Shown here one piece after another: positions 1-8,057 of a stretch of 64,000 nt of DNA. The notes under the pieces are model-generated. The model made no database searches and was not told the DNA's origin. It saw nothing but the letters and a program-made list of their open reading frames with translations. The translations under genes and the position numbers were made by a program. Each line of letters begins with the position of its first letter. Positions within the stretch are counted from its first letter, which is position 1. Where the stretch lies: NCBI GenBank assembly GCA_964464925.1, contig CAYXLI010000017.1, positions 55,588 through 119,587 of the forward strand. The letters run 5' to 3'. This stretch comes from CAYXLI01 sp964464925. Its GTDB lineage: Bacteria > Acidobacteriota > Terriglobia > Bryobacterales > Bryobacteraceae.

Positions 1-2
1 CG

Positions 3-563
3 AGATCACGGCGCGATGTAGCGACCGGGATGTTTTTTTCGAATTTGATCATGTATTTCATCATCCTGACCACCGCTGCGACGCTGCACGCAGGAGGTCA
101 CACGAGCATCACCACAGCGAAGCAGGCGGCCGAAGCGCTGCGCCCGCTGGCAGGCGAAGGCGCATACATGTTGTTCGCCATCGGCCTCATCGGCGCCGGT
201 ATGTTGGGCGTGCCCGTGCTTGCGGGCTCGAGTGCATATGCCGTGGCTGAGGCAGCGGAGTGGCGAGGTTCGCTGGCTGATCATCCGTCGCTGGCGCGTG
301 AGTTTTACGGAATCGTAGCGGCGGGCATGCTGCTTGGCCTGGGAATTGATTACGCCGGTTTCGATGCAGTCGCAATGTTGTTCTGGTCGGCCGTGTTAAA
401 TGGAGTGCTCGCGCCACCTCTCGTTGTATTGGTGGTGCTGCTCACCAGCAATCGCGAGGTGATGGGGGAACACGTGAATCCGCCGTTTCTGCAGTGGCTT
501 GGCTGGATATGCGCGGGAGTGATGAGTGCGGCAGCCATTGGGATGTTCGTCACGATGGTTTGA
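3..563 (+). CDS. NRAMP-family divalent metal transporter (5' end outside window)
   Basis: This is the C-terminal part of an inner-membrane Mn2+/Fe2+ transporter of the NRAMP family; the reading frame is open to the window edge, so the start lies upstream. What remains contains the family-typical stretch GMFFSNLIMYFIILTTAATL followed by several hydrophobic helices. Full-length members have 11-12 membrane segments, of which roughly the last four or five are present here. The catalytic DPGN and MPH motifs of the family would be upstream and cannot be checked. Its 3' end overlaps the convergent gene at 550-1689 by 14 bases. The family assignment is firm; the exact metal is not determinable. Confidence 0.85.
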   Translation, partial: RSRRDVATGMFFSNLIMYFIILTTAATLHAGGHTSITTAKQAAEALRPLAGEGAYMLFAIGLIGAGMLGVPVLAGSSAYAVAEAAEWRGSLADHPSLAREFYGIVAAGMLLGLGIDYAGFDAVAMLFWSAVLNGVLAPPLVVLVVLLTSNREVMGEHVNPPFLQWLGWICAGVMSAAAIGMFVTMV

Positions 564-1689
564 GCGCGGCCGCGAGCATCTTCTTCATCGAAGACTCGAA
601 CGATGTGCGGGGCACCGCTACATCTTTGCGAATCTGCGAATCCTTCCACGTCGCCCGCGCTATCGATGGCATCTGGCGAACGACTTCATCGAGTGATCCT
701 CCAAGTGCCTGCGCCATTCCGTGAATCGCACGGAAATAGCCCCGCTGCCCCGGAATTTTACGGCATCCGGCAAGCAACGCAGCCAACGCCTCCGCTTTGC
801 CGTCCGTAGTCAGCGACCGGTGCGTGGCGATCGCAACTCCCCAATCGTCCAGGAATGGACCGAGCGGCAGCAACAGGTCGGGCGACTGCCGCAGACAGCG
901 TACGCCACGCAGGGGGTAATTGCGATGCCCCTCGCAGGACATGGCTAACCTGTACACCGCAGCAGCGGCCTGGTATGTGCCATCGTATGGCTTCTTGTTC
1001 TCATGCGCCAGGCGTTCAAATGGCCGGCGGGCCGTCTTGTAGATCTCACTATTTGGCCAGAAGCTGAGCCCCTGGTCCAGGTCGCCGGCATTGTGAGTCA
1101 GAGTTGCGGCGATTCGCAAGGCATCCACTTCGTGACCCTTGCTGTGGATTGCAAAGCGGAACTCCGCGGCCTCCCGCCCCAGTTCGTCATGGATCGCCTG
1201 AGAAGCGCGTTCCGCGTACTCGCTGTCTGCTACACGCAGGAAACTGCCTAGCGCGGCCGCATAGACGCTGAGCATCTCACCATCGTGACCGCTCACAGGA
1301 CCCACCCCGGCCAATCGAGTCGTGCGTTTTGAAATGCCTTCGAGGCTCCATGCGTGGGCTCTCCGCGCGAACTTGAACATCCGGCGGAGTGATTCGCGAT
1401 CGCGCACCCTGCGCCAAATCAGGCCACGAATCTTGCTGTCCACATCGGTGGGCACGAACGTCGCGACAGTCGAGTGATGGCAGGAGAGGCACAGCGCGAA
1501 GTAGTCCTCGAGCTGCTCTCCTTCCGTCAGGGATTCGAAGGGATGCATCTCCACCGCATCCAGAATGTCCAGGAAATCATCTCGTTCGATCAGGCGGCCC
1601 GTACGGCTCGTGCGCGGCTGCTGGAACAGGAACGGCGCAGTATTCTTCACAAGCTCCAGCAGAGAGCGCGGAGCAATCCAATCCAGCAA
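550..1689 (-). CDS. Hypothetical protein, in frame behind msrA
   Basis: I do not recognise this 379-residue protein. It is soluble, with no signal peptide or membrane segment. It contains a CLSCHH stretch near residue 68, but with no export signal a haem attachment role is unlikely; a metal or redox site is possible. The proposed start is TTG, two codons after the msrA stop and in the same reading frame as msrA (TAA CGC GAA TTG), with a purine-rich GGAAGGCGGG just upstream, so translation is probably coupled to msrA. No ATG occurs in frame until about residue 47. The 3' end overlaps the convergent NRAMP gene by 14 bases. Confidence 0.6.
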   Translation of the reverse strand: MLDWIAPRSLLELVKNTAPFLFQQPRTSRTGRLIERDDFLDILDAVEMHPFESLTEGEQLEDYFALCLSCHHSTVATFVPTDVDSKIRGLIWRRVRDRESLRRMFKFARRAHAWSLEGISKRTTRLAGVGPVSGHDGEMLSVYAAALGSFLRVADSEYAERASQAIHDELGREAAEFRFAIHSKGHEVDALRIAATLTHNAGDLDQGLSFWPNSEIYKTARRPFERLAHENKKPYDGTYQAAAAVYRLAMSCEGHRNYPLRGVRCLRQSPDLLLPLGPFLDDWGVAIATHRSLTTDGKAEALAALLAGCRKIPGQRGYFRAIHGMAQALGGSLDEVVRQMPSIARATWKDSQIRKDVAVPRTSFESSMKKMLAAALKPS

Positions 1690-1695
1690 TTCGCG

Positions 1696-2235
1696 TTAAC
1701 CCGCCTTCCGTTTCGCGGCAAACTTTGCCCGGAACTTTTTCACTTTTGGCGCCACTACGAACGAGCAATACGGCTGGTTCGGATTGTTGCGGAAATACTC
1801 CTGATGATAGCCCTCGGCGATGTAGAACTTCTCCGCGGGCACAATCTGAGTGACCACAGGACCATCAAAGATCTGCTCGCCCGTGATTTCTTTCACTAAG
1901 TCTTCGGCTGTGCGCTTCTGCTCGTCCGAGTGAAAGAAAATGGAGGAGCGATACTGCGTACCGACATCGTTGCCCTGACGATTGAGCGTAGTCGGATCAT
2001 GAATGGCGAAGAAAATTTCAAGCAGATCGCGATATGTGATGACCGCGGGATCGAATGTGATCTGCACGACCTCCGCATGTCCTGTGTCTCCGCCGCACAC
2101 CTGCTTGTAATTCGGATCTGGCAGCGAGCCGCCCATGTATCCGGACTCCACGGACTCAACGCCCTGTACTTCGTCGTACACCGCTTCCAGACACCAGAAG
2201 CAGCCGCCGGCTAATGTTGCGATTTCATTTGCCAC
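1696..2235 (-). CDS. msrA: Peptide-methionine (S)-S-oxide reductase MsrA
   Basis: Cytoplasmic enzyme that reduces methionine-S-sulfoxide in free or protein-bound form back to methionine, using thioredoxin. At 179 residues it is the usual size of single-domain MsrA. The N-terminal GCFWCLE motif carries the catalytic cysteine at residue 12, and later family motifs such as GYMGG, GDTGHAE and YHQ(E)YF are present. The start is GTG, supported by a TAGACT hexamer 6 bases upstream. It lies 13 bases after the TonB receptor stop and directly ahead of the unknown gene at 550-1689, so the three are probably one transcript with a possible internal promoter. No MsrB domain is fused or adjacent. Confidence 0.95.
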   Translation of the reverse strand: MANEIATLAGGCFWCLEAVYDEVQGVESVESGYMGGSLPDPNYKQVCGGDTGHAEVVQITFDPAVITYRDLLEIFFAIHDPTTLNRQGNDVGTQYRSSIFFHSDEQKRTAEDLVKEITGEQIFDGPVVTQIVPAEKFYIAEGYHQEYFRNNPNQPYCSFVVAPKVKKFRAKFAAKRKAG

Positions 2236-2241
2236 GATTTC

Positions 2242-2247
2242 AGTCTA
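2242..2247 (-). promoter_or_regulatory. -10-like TAGACT before msrA
   Basis: A TANNNT hexamer read on the minus strand lies 6 bases before the msrA GTG, placing a transcription start on or next to the start codon. No good -35 is visible. It sits just upstream of the TonB-receptor stop codon's far side, so msrA may also be read from the upstream operon. Confidence 0.35.
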
Positions 2248-2248
2248 C

Positions 2249-5200
2249 TCAGAAGCTCAACTTCATTCCGAGTTGCAACAGCCGGGGAGGAGCCGCGGCC
2301 ACCCACGCACCTGGAGCGCTGGATGCCTGGTTCGTCACTGGTCCCTCGTAGTTCACATTATTCATAGAGTTCAGCGCTTCCAGCCTGAGCTGCAAGCGCA
2401 TGCCTTCCTTAACCACAATGTTCCGGAAAATAGATGCGTCGATGCTGCGATAGCGGCTGCCGCGAATGATGTTCCGTCCGCTGTTCCCAAACTTGCCTTG
2501 AGGCGGAGTCCGGAAGGCAGCCGGATTGTAAGCGCGCCCGCCCGGCACCTTCGCATTCGGATCGCCGACCACGTCCAGCCGGTTGAAGCTTTCGTTGCGA
2601 TACGGATCGAATGTGGTCGTATATGGAGTGAACGGCTGGCCGGACTGCATGGTGACATTCGCGTTCAATTGCCATCCGGAGAACAGCCACCGTGCCCGCT
2701 GCGCATCCGGCACGCGGTAGACCGCCGCGAGCGTGAAGCGGTGCGGTATGTCGAAACTGGACAGGCCGCGCTGGCTGCGGAGATTGTACGAATTCAGCAC
2801 GCGCTCGGAAGAATCCCCGGAGCTGAAATCGCTCGAATTGTCGATGGATTTCGACCACGTGTAGGATGTCAACAAGTCCAACCCCTGTGCAAAGCGGTGT
2901 TCCACCCTTGCCTGCAAGGCGTGATAAATGGAACTCGCGGTGTTGTCGTACAGGTTGATCATGTTGTAATCGCCGTAAGGCCGGAAGGCGTCCAACACCG
3001 GCTGAGTGCCTTCCGCACTGCCGACGGCCCTTCGGATCTCCAGCCTCTGATCCGGCGTCAACAATTCGATAGGAACCTGGTTGATGTTGTAGTTCAGGGG
3101 CAGCTTGATTCCGCGAGTCGCGCGATATCCAATGTCAACTAACCATGCCCTCCCGACAGACTGCTGCACTCCGATTGCATACTGCAGCGAGTAAGGCGTA
3201 TGGAGGCCGTATGGGATGGCGGCCAGATTGCGCGAGGGCTCGGCACTGTTGCGCAGGTCTAAGAGTGTTGTGGCAGGCGAGCCGTTCAGAGGAAACGGCG
3301 TGGGTACGTATGTGACTGCCGTGCCGGAGAACGGAGGATTATTCTCGATGGGTTGCACCGTGCTCGACTGCATCAGCGTTTCGTACAACATGGCAAATCC
3401 GCCTCGCACGATGGTGTGTCCACGGCCGTTGACGTCCCAGGCGAAACCGGCCCGCGGCGCGAAGTTGTTCCAGTCCGGGGCGTAGAGCCCATGCCAATCG
3501 GGAGACTGCGGAGTAATCAGTCCCACGCCCGGCACAAAGTTGGAGAGCTTCCCGTTCACTTCCGTCCATGGCGTGTTGTACTCGTAGCGGACTCCGTAGT
3601 TGATGGTCAGACGTCGGGACATTCGCCAGCTATCCTGCATGTACGCGGCGTAAGCCCACTGGCGGTAGCCGCGGCCAAACTGACCGACGGTGATGGTCGC
3701 CTGTTGGGGCAACCCTAGGATCAGATCGGCGAGTACGCTTGCGCGCGGGTTTCCAAACCGGCGCGGCAACACCTCATTTCTGGAGCCGTCGAACAGAACG
3801 GTGCCCCGTTCGTTGCTGGCGCCACGAGTGTTGTATTGGAAACGCGACAGCTCAGCTCCAACCTTCAAACTATGGGAGCCGTGCAACACCGTTACGGAAT
3901 CCGAGAAAAACAAGGCCAGTTCGTTCTGTTCCCGGTTGTTTCCGGGAGGGCCGCCGAGTTGCTCCAAGGTTCCTGCGGAGAAGGAGACCGTTGGAATTCC
4001 GTTCGCTTTCGTGCCGTTCGGAAACCCGAAGTCGGCGGCCTTACGATGATCTCCATTCCCGAGCAGGTTTCCGAAGCGGCTCACGCCCATACGCGCCTCG
4101 TTCACTATGCTGGAGCCGAAGTTGTGCAAATGTCCTAGCGTGCCGTTGGTTGTGCGCTCCGGATTTACCAGTGAGAAGCCGGGAATGTAGGGGCCGCCGA
4201 AACGGTTGATGATGAAAACCCGGTCGTTCAGATTCCACGAAGTCCGCAGCGTCACGACATCGCGGTCTGAGAAGTGGTGATCGGTGCGCAGGTGATATTG
4301 ATAGTCGTTCAGCTTGATAGCCAAAGGAGCGTTGTAGTTCAGCGAGCCTAGATCGGAGACGTTCGGCTTGGGATACAGCGCGAGCAGTTTGCGGCTGAGA
4401 GGCGTCATGCGATTGGACAGATCGAGCTTGTGGTCGTTCTCCGACGAATCCTGCCACGTCAGAAGGCCCCTCCGTTCCTCATCGGTAGGCACGCTGGTGA
4501 GGCGTGTCTCACTCGTTTCAATGTTCCGGAGCAACTCGGTTCCAACGAAGAAGAAATGCCGGTAGCGCGCAAGCGGGCCCCCGAATGTCCCGCCGAACTG
4601 GTTGTGCCGCACCTCGCCACGGGGCAGGCCAGTCCGATTGTTGAAGGTGTTATTCGCATCCAGTTTGTCGTTCCGGAAGAATTCGTAGAGCGAACCGTGA
4701 TACTGAGCGGAGCCTCCGCGGGTAACGATGTTGATGATGCCGCCCATGGTGCGCCCGAACTCAGCCGCAGGCGCCAGCGTCTTTACTTCGAACTCCTGCA
4801 CGGCTTCGTTGGAGGGCTCGAAGTTGATCGCGTTGAACTGGCGTAGGTTCAGTGGCATTCCGTCCAGAACGAAGCTATTGGAGCGGCTGCGCGCCCCATT
4901 GATGCTGAATGCGCCTTCGGTTCCTTCGCGTGCGCGGCCGTTTCGATTTGCCGCGGTGGACAGATTCCATCCGGCCGAAGCCCCCGGCACCAGCAGAACC
5001 AGATTCTGCAATTGCCGCCCATTCGAGGGGAGCTCCTGGATTGCGTTGCCGCTCACTACCGTGGAAGCGCCGCTGCCATCGGCTGACACGGCCGGGGTGG
5101 AGGGTTGGAAACTCACCTGCGTTCGCACTTCGAACGGCGGAAGACTCACATCGAGCCGCAATTGCTCACCAACTCGTACCTCAAGCCCAGTCTTTTGCAG

Positions 5201-5458
5201 TGACGAAAGCCCTACTGCCGAGATCTCTATCCGATACACGCCGGGCTGCAGTCCGGGAAATTGATACCGGCCGCGCTCGTTCGTTTGGGTGGTGCGTGCG
5301 ATCGCCGTGTCCCGGTTCACGATGAGAACGCGAGCGTTGGAAATCGGCAGGTTCTCCGTATCGTTGACCACTCCTGTGATGGATCCATCCGGACCATCCG
5401 CGCACACAGTGGACGCTAACGCAAGAAGCAAGGGTATGGCGCGCAAGCCGTATTTCAT
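2249..5458 (-). CDS. TonB-dependent receptor, Oar-like, with carboxypeptidase-regulatory domain
   Basis: Large outer-membrane beta-barrel protein of about 1069 residues, of the Oar-like type abundant in acidobacteria. Order: signal peptide (residues 1-19, ending near AST-VCA), carboxypeptidase-regulatory-like beta-sandwich (about 25-105, starting GSITGVVND), plug domain (about 140-250, with PSNGRQLQNLVLLVPG), then a long barrel ending in the outer-membrane-type terminus GMKLSF with final Phe. The start chosen is the ATG that overlaps the upstream dehydratase stop as ATGA and is followed directly by the signal peptide; an in-frame ORF extends further upstream but would lie inside the dehydratase gene. 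Coupling to a sugar-acid dehydratase suggests a carbohydrate-derived ligand, but that is inference. Confidence 0.9.
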   Translation of the reverse strand: MKYGLRAIPLLLALASTVCADGPDGSITGVVNDTENLPISNARVLIVNRDTAIARTTQTNERGRYQFPGLQPGVYRIEISAVGLSSLQKTGLEVRVGEQLRLDVSLPPFEVRTQVSFQPSTPAVSADGSGASTVVSGNAIQELPSNGRQLQNLVLLVPGASAGWNLSTAANRNGRAREGTEGAFSINGARSRSNSFVLDGMPLNLRQFNAINFEPSNEAVQEFEVKTLAPAAEFGRTMGGIINIVTRGGSAQYHGSLYEFFRNDKLDANNTFNNRTGLPRGEVRHNQFGGTFGGPLARYRHFFFVGTELLRNIETSETRLTSVPTDEERRGLLTWQDSSENDHKLDLSNRMTPLSRKLLALYPKPNVSDLGSLNYNAPLAIKLNDYQYHLRTDHHFSDRDVVTLRTSWNLNDRVFIINRFGGPYIPGFSLVNPERTTNGTLGHLHNFGSSIVNEARMGVSRFGNLLGNGDHRKAADFGFPNGTKANGIPTVSFSAGTLEQLGGPPGNNREQNELALFFSDSVTVLHGSHSLKVGAELSRFQYNTRGASNERGTVLFDGSRNEVLPRRFGNPRASVLADLILGLPQQATITVGQFGRGYRQWAYAAYMQDSWRMSRRLTINYGVRYEYNTPWTEVNGKLSNFVPGVGLITPQSPDWHGLYAPDWNNFAPRAGFAWDVNGRGHTIVRGGFAMLYETLMQSSTVQPIENNPPFSGTAVTYVPTPFPLNGSPATTLLDLRNSAEPSRNLAAIPYGLHTPYSLQYAIGVQQSVGRAWLVDIGYRATRGIKLPLNYNINQVPIELLTPDQRLEIRRAVGSAEGTQPVLDAFRPYGDYNMINLYDNTASSIYHALQARVEHRFAQGLDLLTSYTWSKSIDNSSDFSSGDSSERVLNSYNLRSQRGLSSFDIPHRFTLAAVYRVPDAQRARWLFSGWQLNANVTMQSGQPFTPYTTTFDPYRNESFNRLDVVGDPNAKVPGGRAYNPAAFRTPPQGKFGNSGRNIIRGSRYRSIDASIFRNIVVKEGMRLQLRLEALNSMNNVNYEGPVTNQASSAPGAWVAAAPPRLLQLGMKLSF

Positions 5459-7149
5459 TTGCGCAGGAAATCGAAATCGCAGCCCTGGTCGGCCTGCATG
5501 ACATGGTCGAGAAACATCTTGCCGTAGCCCCTGGCATAGTGCGGCTGGGGAGGTTGGAATGCAGCGCGACGCCGTTCCAATTCCTCGCCGGACACGCACA
5601 GATCCAAGCGCCGGCTTTGCACATCGAGCGCAATCTCATCACCGGTCCGCACCAGGCCTAGGGGTCCACCGATCGCCGATTCCGGCGTCACATGCAGAAC
5701 CACCGTGCCGAAGCTGGTGCCGCTCATGCGAGCGTCGGAAATGCGGACCACGTCGTTGATGCCGCGCTTCAAAAGCGCTTTTGGCATCGGGATCTGTCCC
5801 CACTCCGGCATTCCTGGTCCTCCTTTCGGACCGGCGTTCTGTAGCACGAGAACGGTGTTCTCGTCTACTGGGAGATCTTCCCGGTCCACGCCCGCCTGCA
5901 TCTCGGCATGATTTGCAAAAACGTGCGCTCGTCCCCGATGCTGCAACAGATGCGGGGAAGCAGCCGTTTGTTTCAGGACTGCTCCATCGGGGCAGAGACT
6001 CCCGCGCAGCACCACAGTCCCGCCCTCGGTATGCAATGGTTGAGCGAAAGGCCGGATGACGGTGTCGTCTTCACAGCGCGCGTCTGCTACGTTCTCGATC
6101 AGGGTTTTGCCGGTCACGGTGAGGCAATTCCCATGGAGTAGCCGCGCTATCCGATTCAACAGGGCCGGAACGCCGCCCGCACGGAAGAAATCCTCCATCA
6201 CGTATTCGCCCGAAGGCTTCAAATTGGCGAGGAACGGCGTACTGCGGGACAGCCGGTCGAAATCGTCGAGCGACAGCTTTACTCCGAGCCGCCCCGCAAT
6301 CGCAAGCAAATGCACGACTGCATTGGTGGAACCGCCGAGCGCCATGCACGCGATGATCGCGTTTTCAAATGCCTCGCGCGTGAGGATGCGGCTTGGACGG
6401 AGGTCCTCGGCAACCATCTCCACGATTCGCCGTCCGCTCGATTCCGCAATACCTTTTCGTCGTGAATCGGGAGCCGGGATGGCCGCGCAACCCGGCAACG
6501 TCATTCCGAGCACCTCGGCCAGGCTCGTCATCGTGGAAGCTGTTCCCATGACGGTGCAGTGTCCCGCGCTGCGTGCGATACAGCCTTCCACTTCGTTCAG
6601 TTGCTCGTCGGTGATCTTGCCGGCTCGATACAGGTCAAACAGCTTCCTGCCGTCGGTTCCGGAGCCCAGGGAGCGGTTCTGCCAGAGGCCGGCCAGCATA
6701 GGGCCGCCGGTGACCACGATCGCCGGAATATCGGCGCTGGCGGCACCCATCATTTGTGCCGGTGTGGTCTTGTCGCAGCCGCACAACAAAACCACGCCGT
6801 CCAGCGGCTGCGCCCGGATCATCTCCTCCACATCCATGGCCATCAGGTTGCGCAGCAGCATCGAGGTAGGCTTCAGGAACATCTCGCCGAGGGAAATCGT
6901 CGGAAATTCGACTGGAAATCCGCCCGCCGCCCATACACCGCGTTTCACCGCCTCGGCGACTTCGCGCAGGTGCAGGTTGCAATTGTTCAGTTCGCTCCAG
7001 GAGTTGCAAATGCCGATGACCGGCTTGCCTTCGAAAACGTCGTGATTGAAACCTTCAGAGCGCAACCAGGCGCGGCGAGCAAAACTATAATAATCGGGGC
7101 CGGAAAACCACTGCCTGCTGCGCAGTTTCCGCGCCTCATCGGAGGGCAT
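5455..7149 (-). CDS. IlvD/Edd-family dehydratase, probably sugar-acid (arabonate-type)
   Basis: Fe-S dehydratase of 564 residues that removes water from 2,3-dihydroxy acids. The IlvD/Edd signatures CGCDKTTPAQ (Cys123/Cys125) and GHCTVMGTAST (Cys198), with an early ICNSWSELNNC, supply the cluster cysteines. The N-terminal RSRQWF and RRAWLRSEGF stretch and the MLLRNLMAMDVEEMIRAQ segment resemble L-arabonate and related sugar-acid dehydratases more than the branched-chain enzyme, so I do not assign ilvD. The start has a TATAAT box 6 bases upstream. Its TGA overlaps the ATG of the TonB receptor gene. The exact substrate is not determinable from sequence alone. Confidence 0.85.
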   Translation of the reverse strand: MPSDEARKLRSRQWFSGPDYYSFARRAWLRSEGFNHDVFEGKPVIGICNSWSELNNCNLHLREVAEAVKRGVWAAGGFPVEFPTISLGEMFLKPTSMLLRNLMAMDVEEMIRAQPLDGVVLLCGCDKTTPAQMMGAASADIPAIVVTGGPMLAGLWQNRSLGSGTDGRKLFDLYRAGKITDEQLNEVEGCIARSAGHCTVMGTASTMTSLAEVLGMTLPGCAAIPAPDSRRKGIAESSGRRIVEMVAEDLRPSRILTREAFENAIIACMALGGSTNAVVHLLAIAGRLGVKLSLDDFDRLSRSTPFLANLKPSGEYVMEDFFRAGGVPALLNRIARLLHGNCLTVTGKTLIENVADARCEDDTVIRPFAQPLHTEGGTVVLRGSLCPDGAVLKQTAASPHLLQHRGRAHVFANHAEMQAGVDREDLPVDENTVLVLQNAGPKGGPGMPEWGQIPMPKALLKRGINDVVRISDARMSGTSFGTVVLHVTPESAIGGPLGLVRTGDEIALDVQSRRLDLCVSGEELERRRAAFQPPQPHYARGYGKMFLDHVMQADQGCDFDFLRK

Positions 7150-7155
7150 AAAGCC

Positions 7156-7161
7156 ATTATA
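7156..7161 (-). promoter_or_regulatory. -10 box TATAAT before the dehydratase
   Basis: A perfect TATAAT on the minus strand lies 6 bases before the ATG at 7149. The expected transcription start falls at the start codon, implying a leaderless transcript. No clear -35 hexamer is visible 16-18 bases further upstream. Confidence 0.55.
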
Positions 7162-7186
7162 GAAGTCTGAATAGGCGAAGCCGACA

Positions 7187-7221
7187 GAAAGAAGGGCGGC
7201 GGATTTGCGGCTACGCCGCCC
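7187..7221 (-). terminator. Intrinsic terminator of the PEP-CTERM-like gene
   Basis: An 8-bp perfect GC stem (7194-7201 with 7214-7221) around a 12-base loop lies 13 bases after the stop of the gene at 7234-7905. Read on the minus strand it is followed by the T-rich tract TTCTTTCTGT. It separates that gene from the dehydratase operon downstream. Confidence 0.6.
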
Positions 7222-7233
7222 GGGAGTGGACTC

Positions 7234-7905
7234 TTAAACCGAGAAACGCTTCCTGACCTGGCCGATCGCGAGGAGTCCCACTCCGCAGAGCAGGAATGTT
7301 TGGCTTTCCGGCGTCGCACTGCCGGGCGTCCCGATTGAGAAGTTATCGAGGGCCGGTGTGATATTGCCGACTGTGGTGATGAGATCTACGGCGCCGATCG
7401 AATTATCCGAGGTCACGCCGAAGAAGGTGCGAGTGGGATTGAGGGCCGTCGTCACTGATCCCGCAGTAACGCCATCCAAATTGATCGTGTACTGCCCCAC
7501 CAGGTTGATCAGCATCAGGTCCACGCCAAACGCCTTGGTCCCGGTCGGCAGCACAACATGAAAGTTATACGTGTGTCCCGAGACCGTGCTGGTCCCTGTC
7601 AGGATTGCGCCGGAGTTCCAGTTATTTGTCCCGCTCGTGTAGTTGTAGACGTACTGCGTAGATGACCTTCCATCAGCGTAGCTCGTAAATTGGATACCGC
7701 TTATTGTGAGCGGAGAATAACCCAGATAGAGATAGTTATTGGTGGCAGGCGGCGTATAACCGGCACTTGCACTGTCGAACGTCACTGTAGTTTCGTTTTG
7801 CACGTTTGCCGTCCAAATCGTCCTGTCCGTGTACGTTGTGATGGCACCGGAACTCACCGCTGCGGAGAAGATCAGAACTGCGAACACACTGGTAGCGCGC
7901 GTCAT
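7234..7905 (-). CDS. Secreted protein with PEP-CTERM-like sorting tail (PES variant)
   Basis: A 223-residue exported protein. It has a signal peptide (residues 1-20), a middle rich in Thr, Ser, Asn and Tyr with beta-strand character, and a C-terminal TPESQTFLLCGVGLLAIG segment followed by a basic end (RKR). That tail matches the three-part PEP-CTERM sorting signal processed by exosortase, except that the canonical Pro-Glu-Pro reads Pro-Glu-Ser. The middle resembles other surface or matrix proteins carrying this tail, with no enzymatic motif visible. It is a single gene between a terminator and the nucleoside operon. No exosortase gene is in the window. Confidence 0.7.
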   Translation of the reverse strand: MTRATSVFAVLIFSAAVSSGAITTYTDRTIWTANVQNETTVTFDSASAGYTPPATNNYLYLGYSPLTISGIQFTSYADGRSSTQYVYNYTSGTNNWNSGAILTGTSTVSGHTYNFHVVLPTGTKAFGVDLMLINLVGQYTINLDGVTAGSVTTALNPTRTFFGVTSDNSIGAVDLITTVGNITPALDNFSIGTPGSATPESQTFLLCGVGLLAIGQVRKRFSV

Positions 7906-8057
7906 TTCTTATTGGCCTTTTCTTTGTTTGGAAGGGGGTTAGCTTAGCGTCTTCCCCTGTATCGAAACGGATGTTGCCGATTGCTGGGTTTCACAAACAA
8001 AGTGTCTGCGGCGAGAGGAATATCTCTACCAGAAAAGTCCGAAGGTAGGTAAAACGG

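Noticed and set aside
1474..1494. CLSCH in the unknown protein as a haem site
   Set aside because: Matches CxxCH, but the protein has no export signal, so covalent haem attachment is unlikely.
2135..3142. A 335-codon open frame opposite the TonB receptor
   Set aside because: Crosses msrA and receptor antisense with no coding signature of its own.
5459..5599. Longer start for the TonB receptor
   Set aside because: It would lie inside the dehydratase gene and place the signal peptide internally; the ATGA overlap at 5458 is the natural start.
6056..7045. A 329-codon open frame opposite the dehydratase
   Set aside because: Shadow of the conserved dehydratase gene; the translation is Arg/Ser-rich and has no domain.
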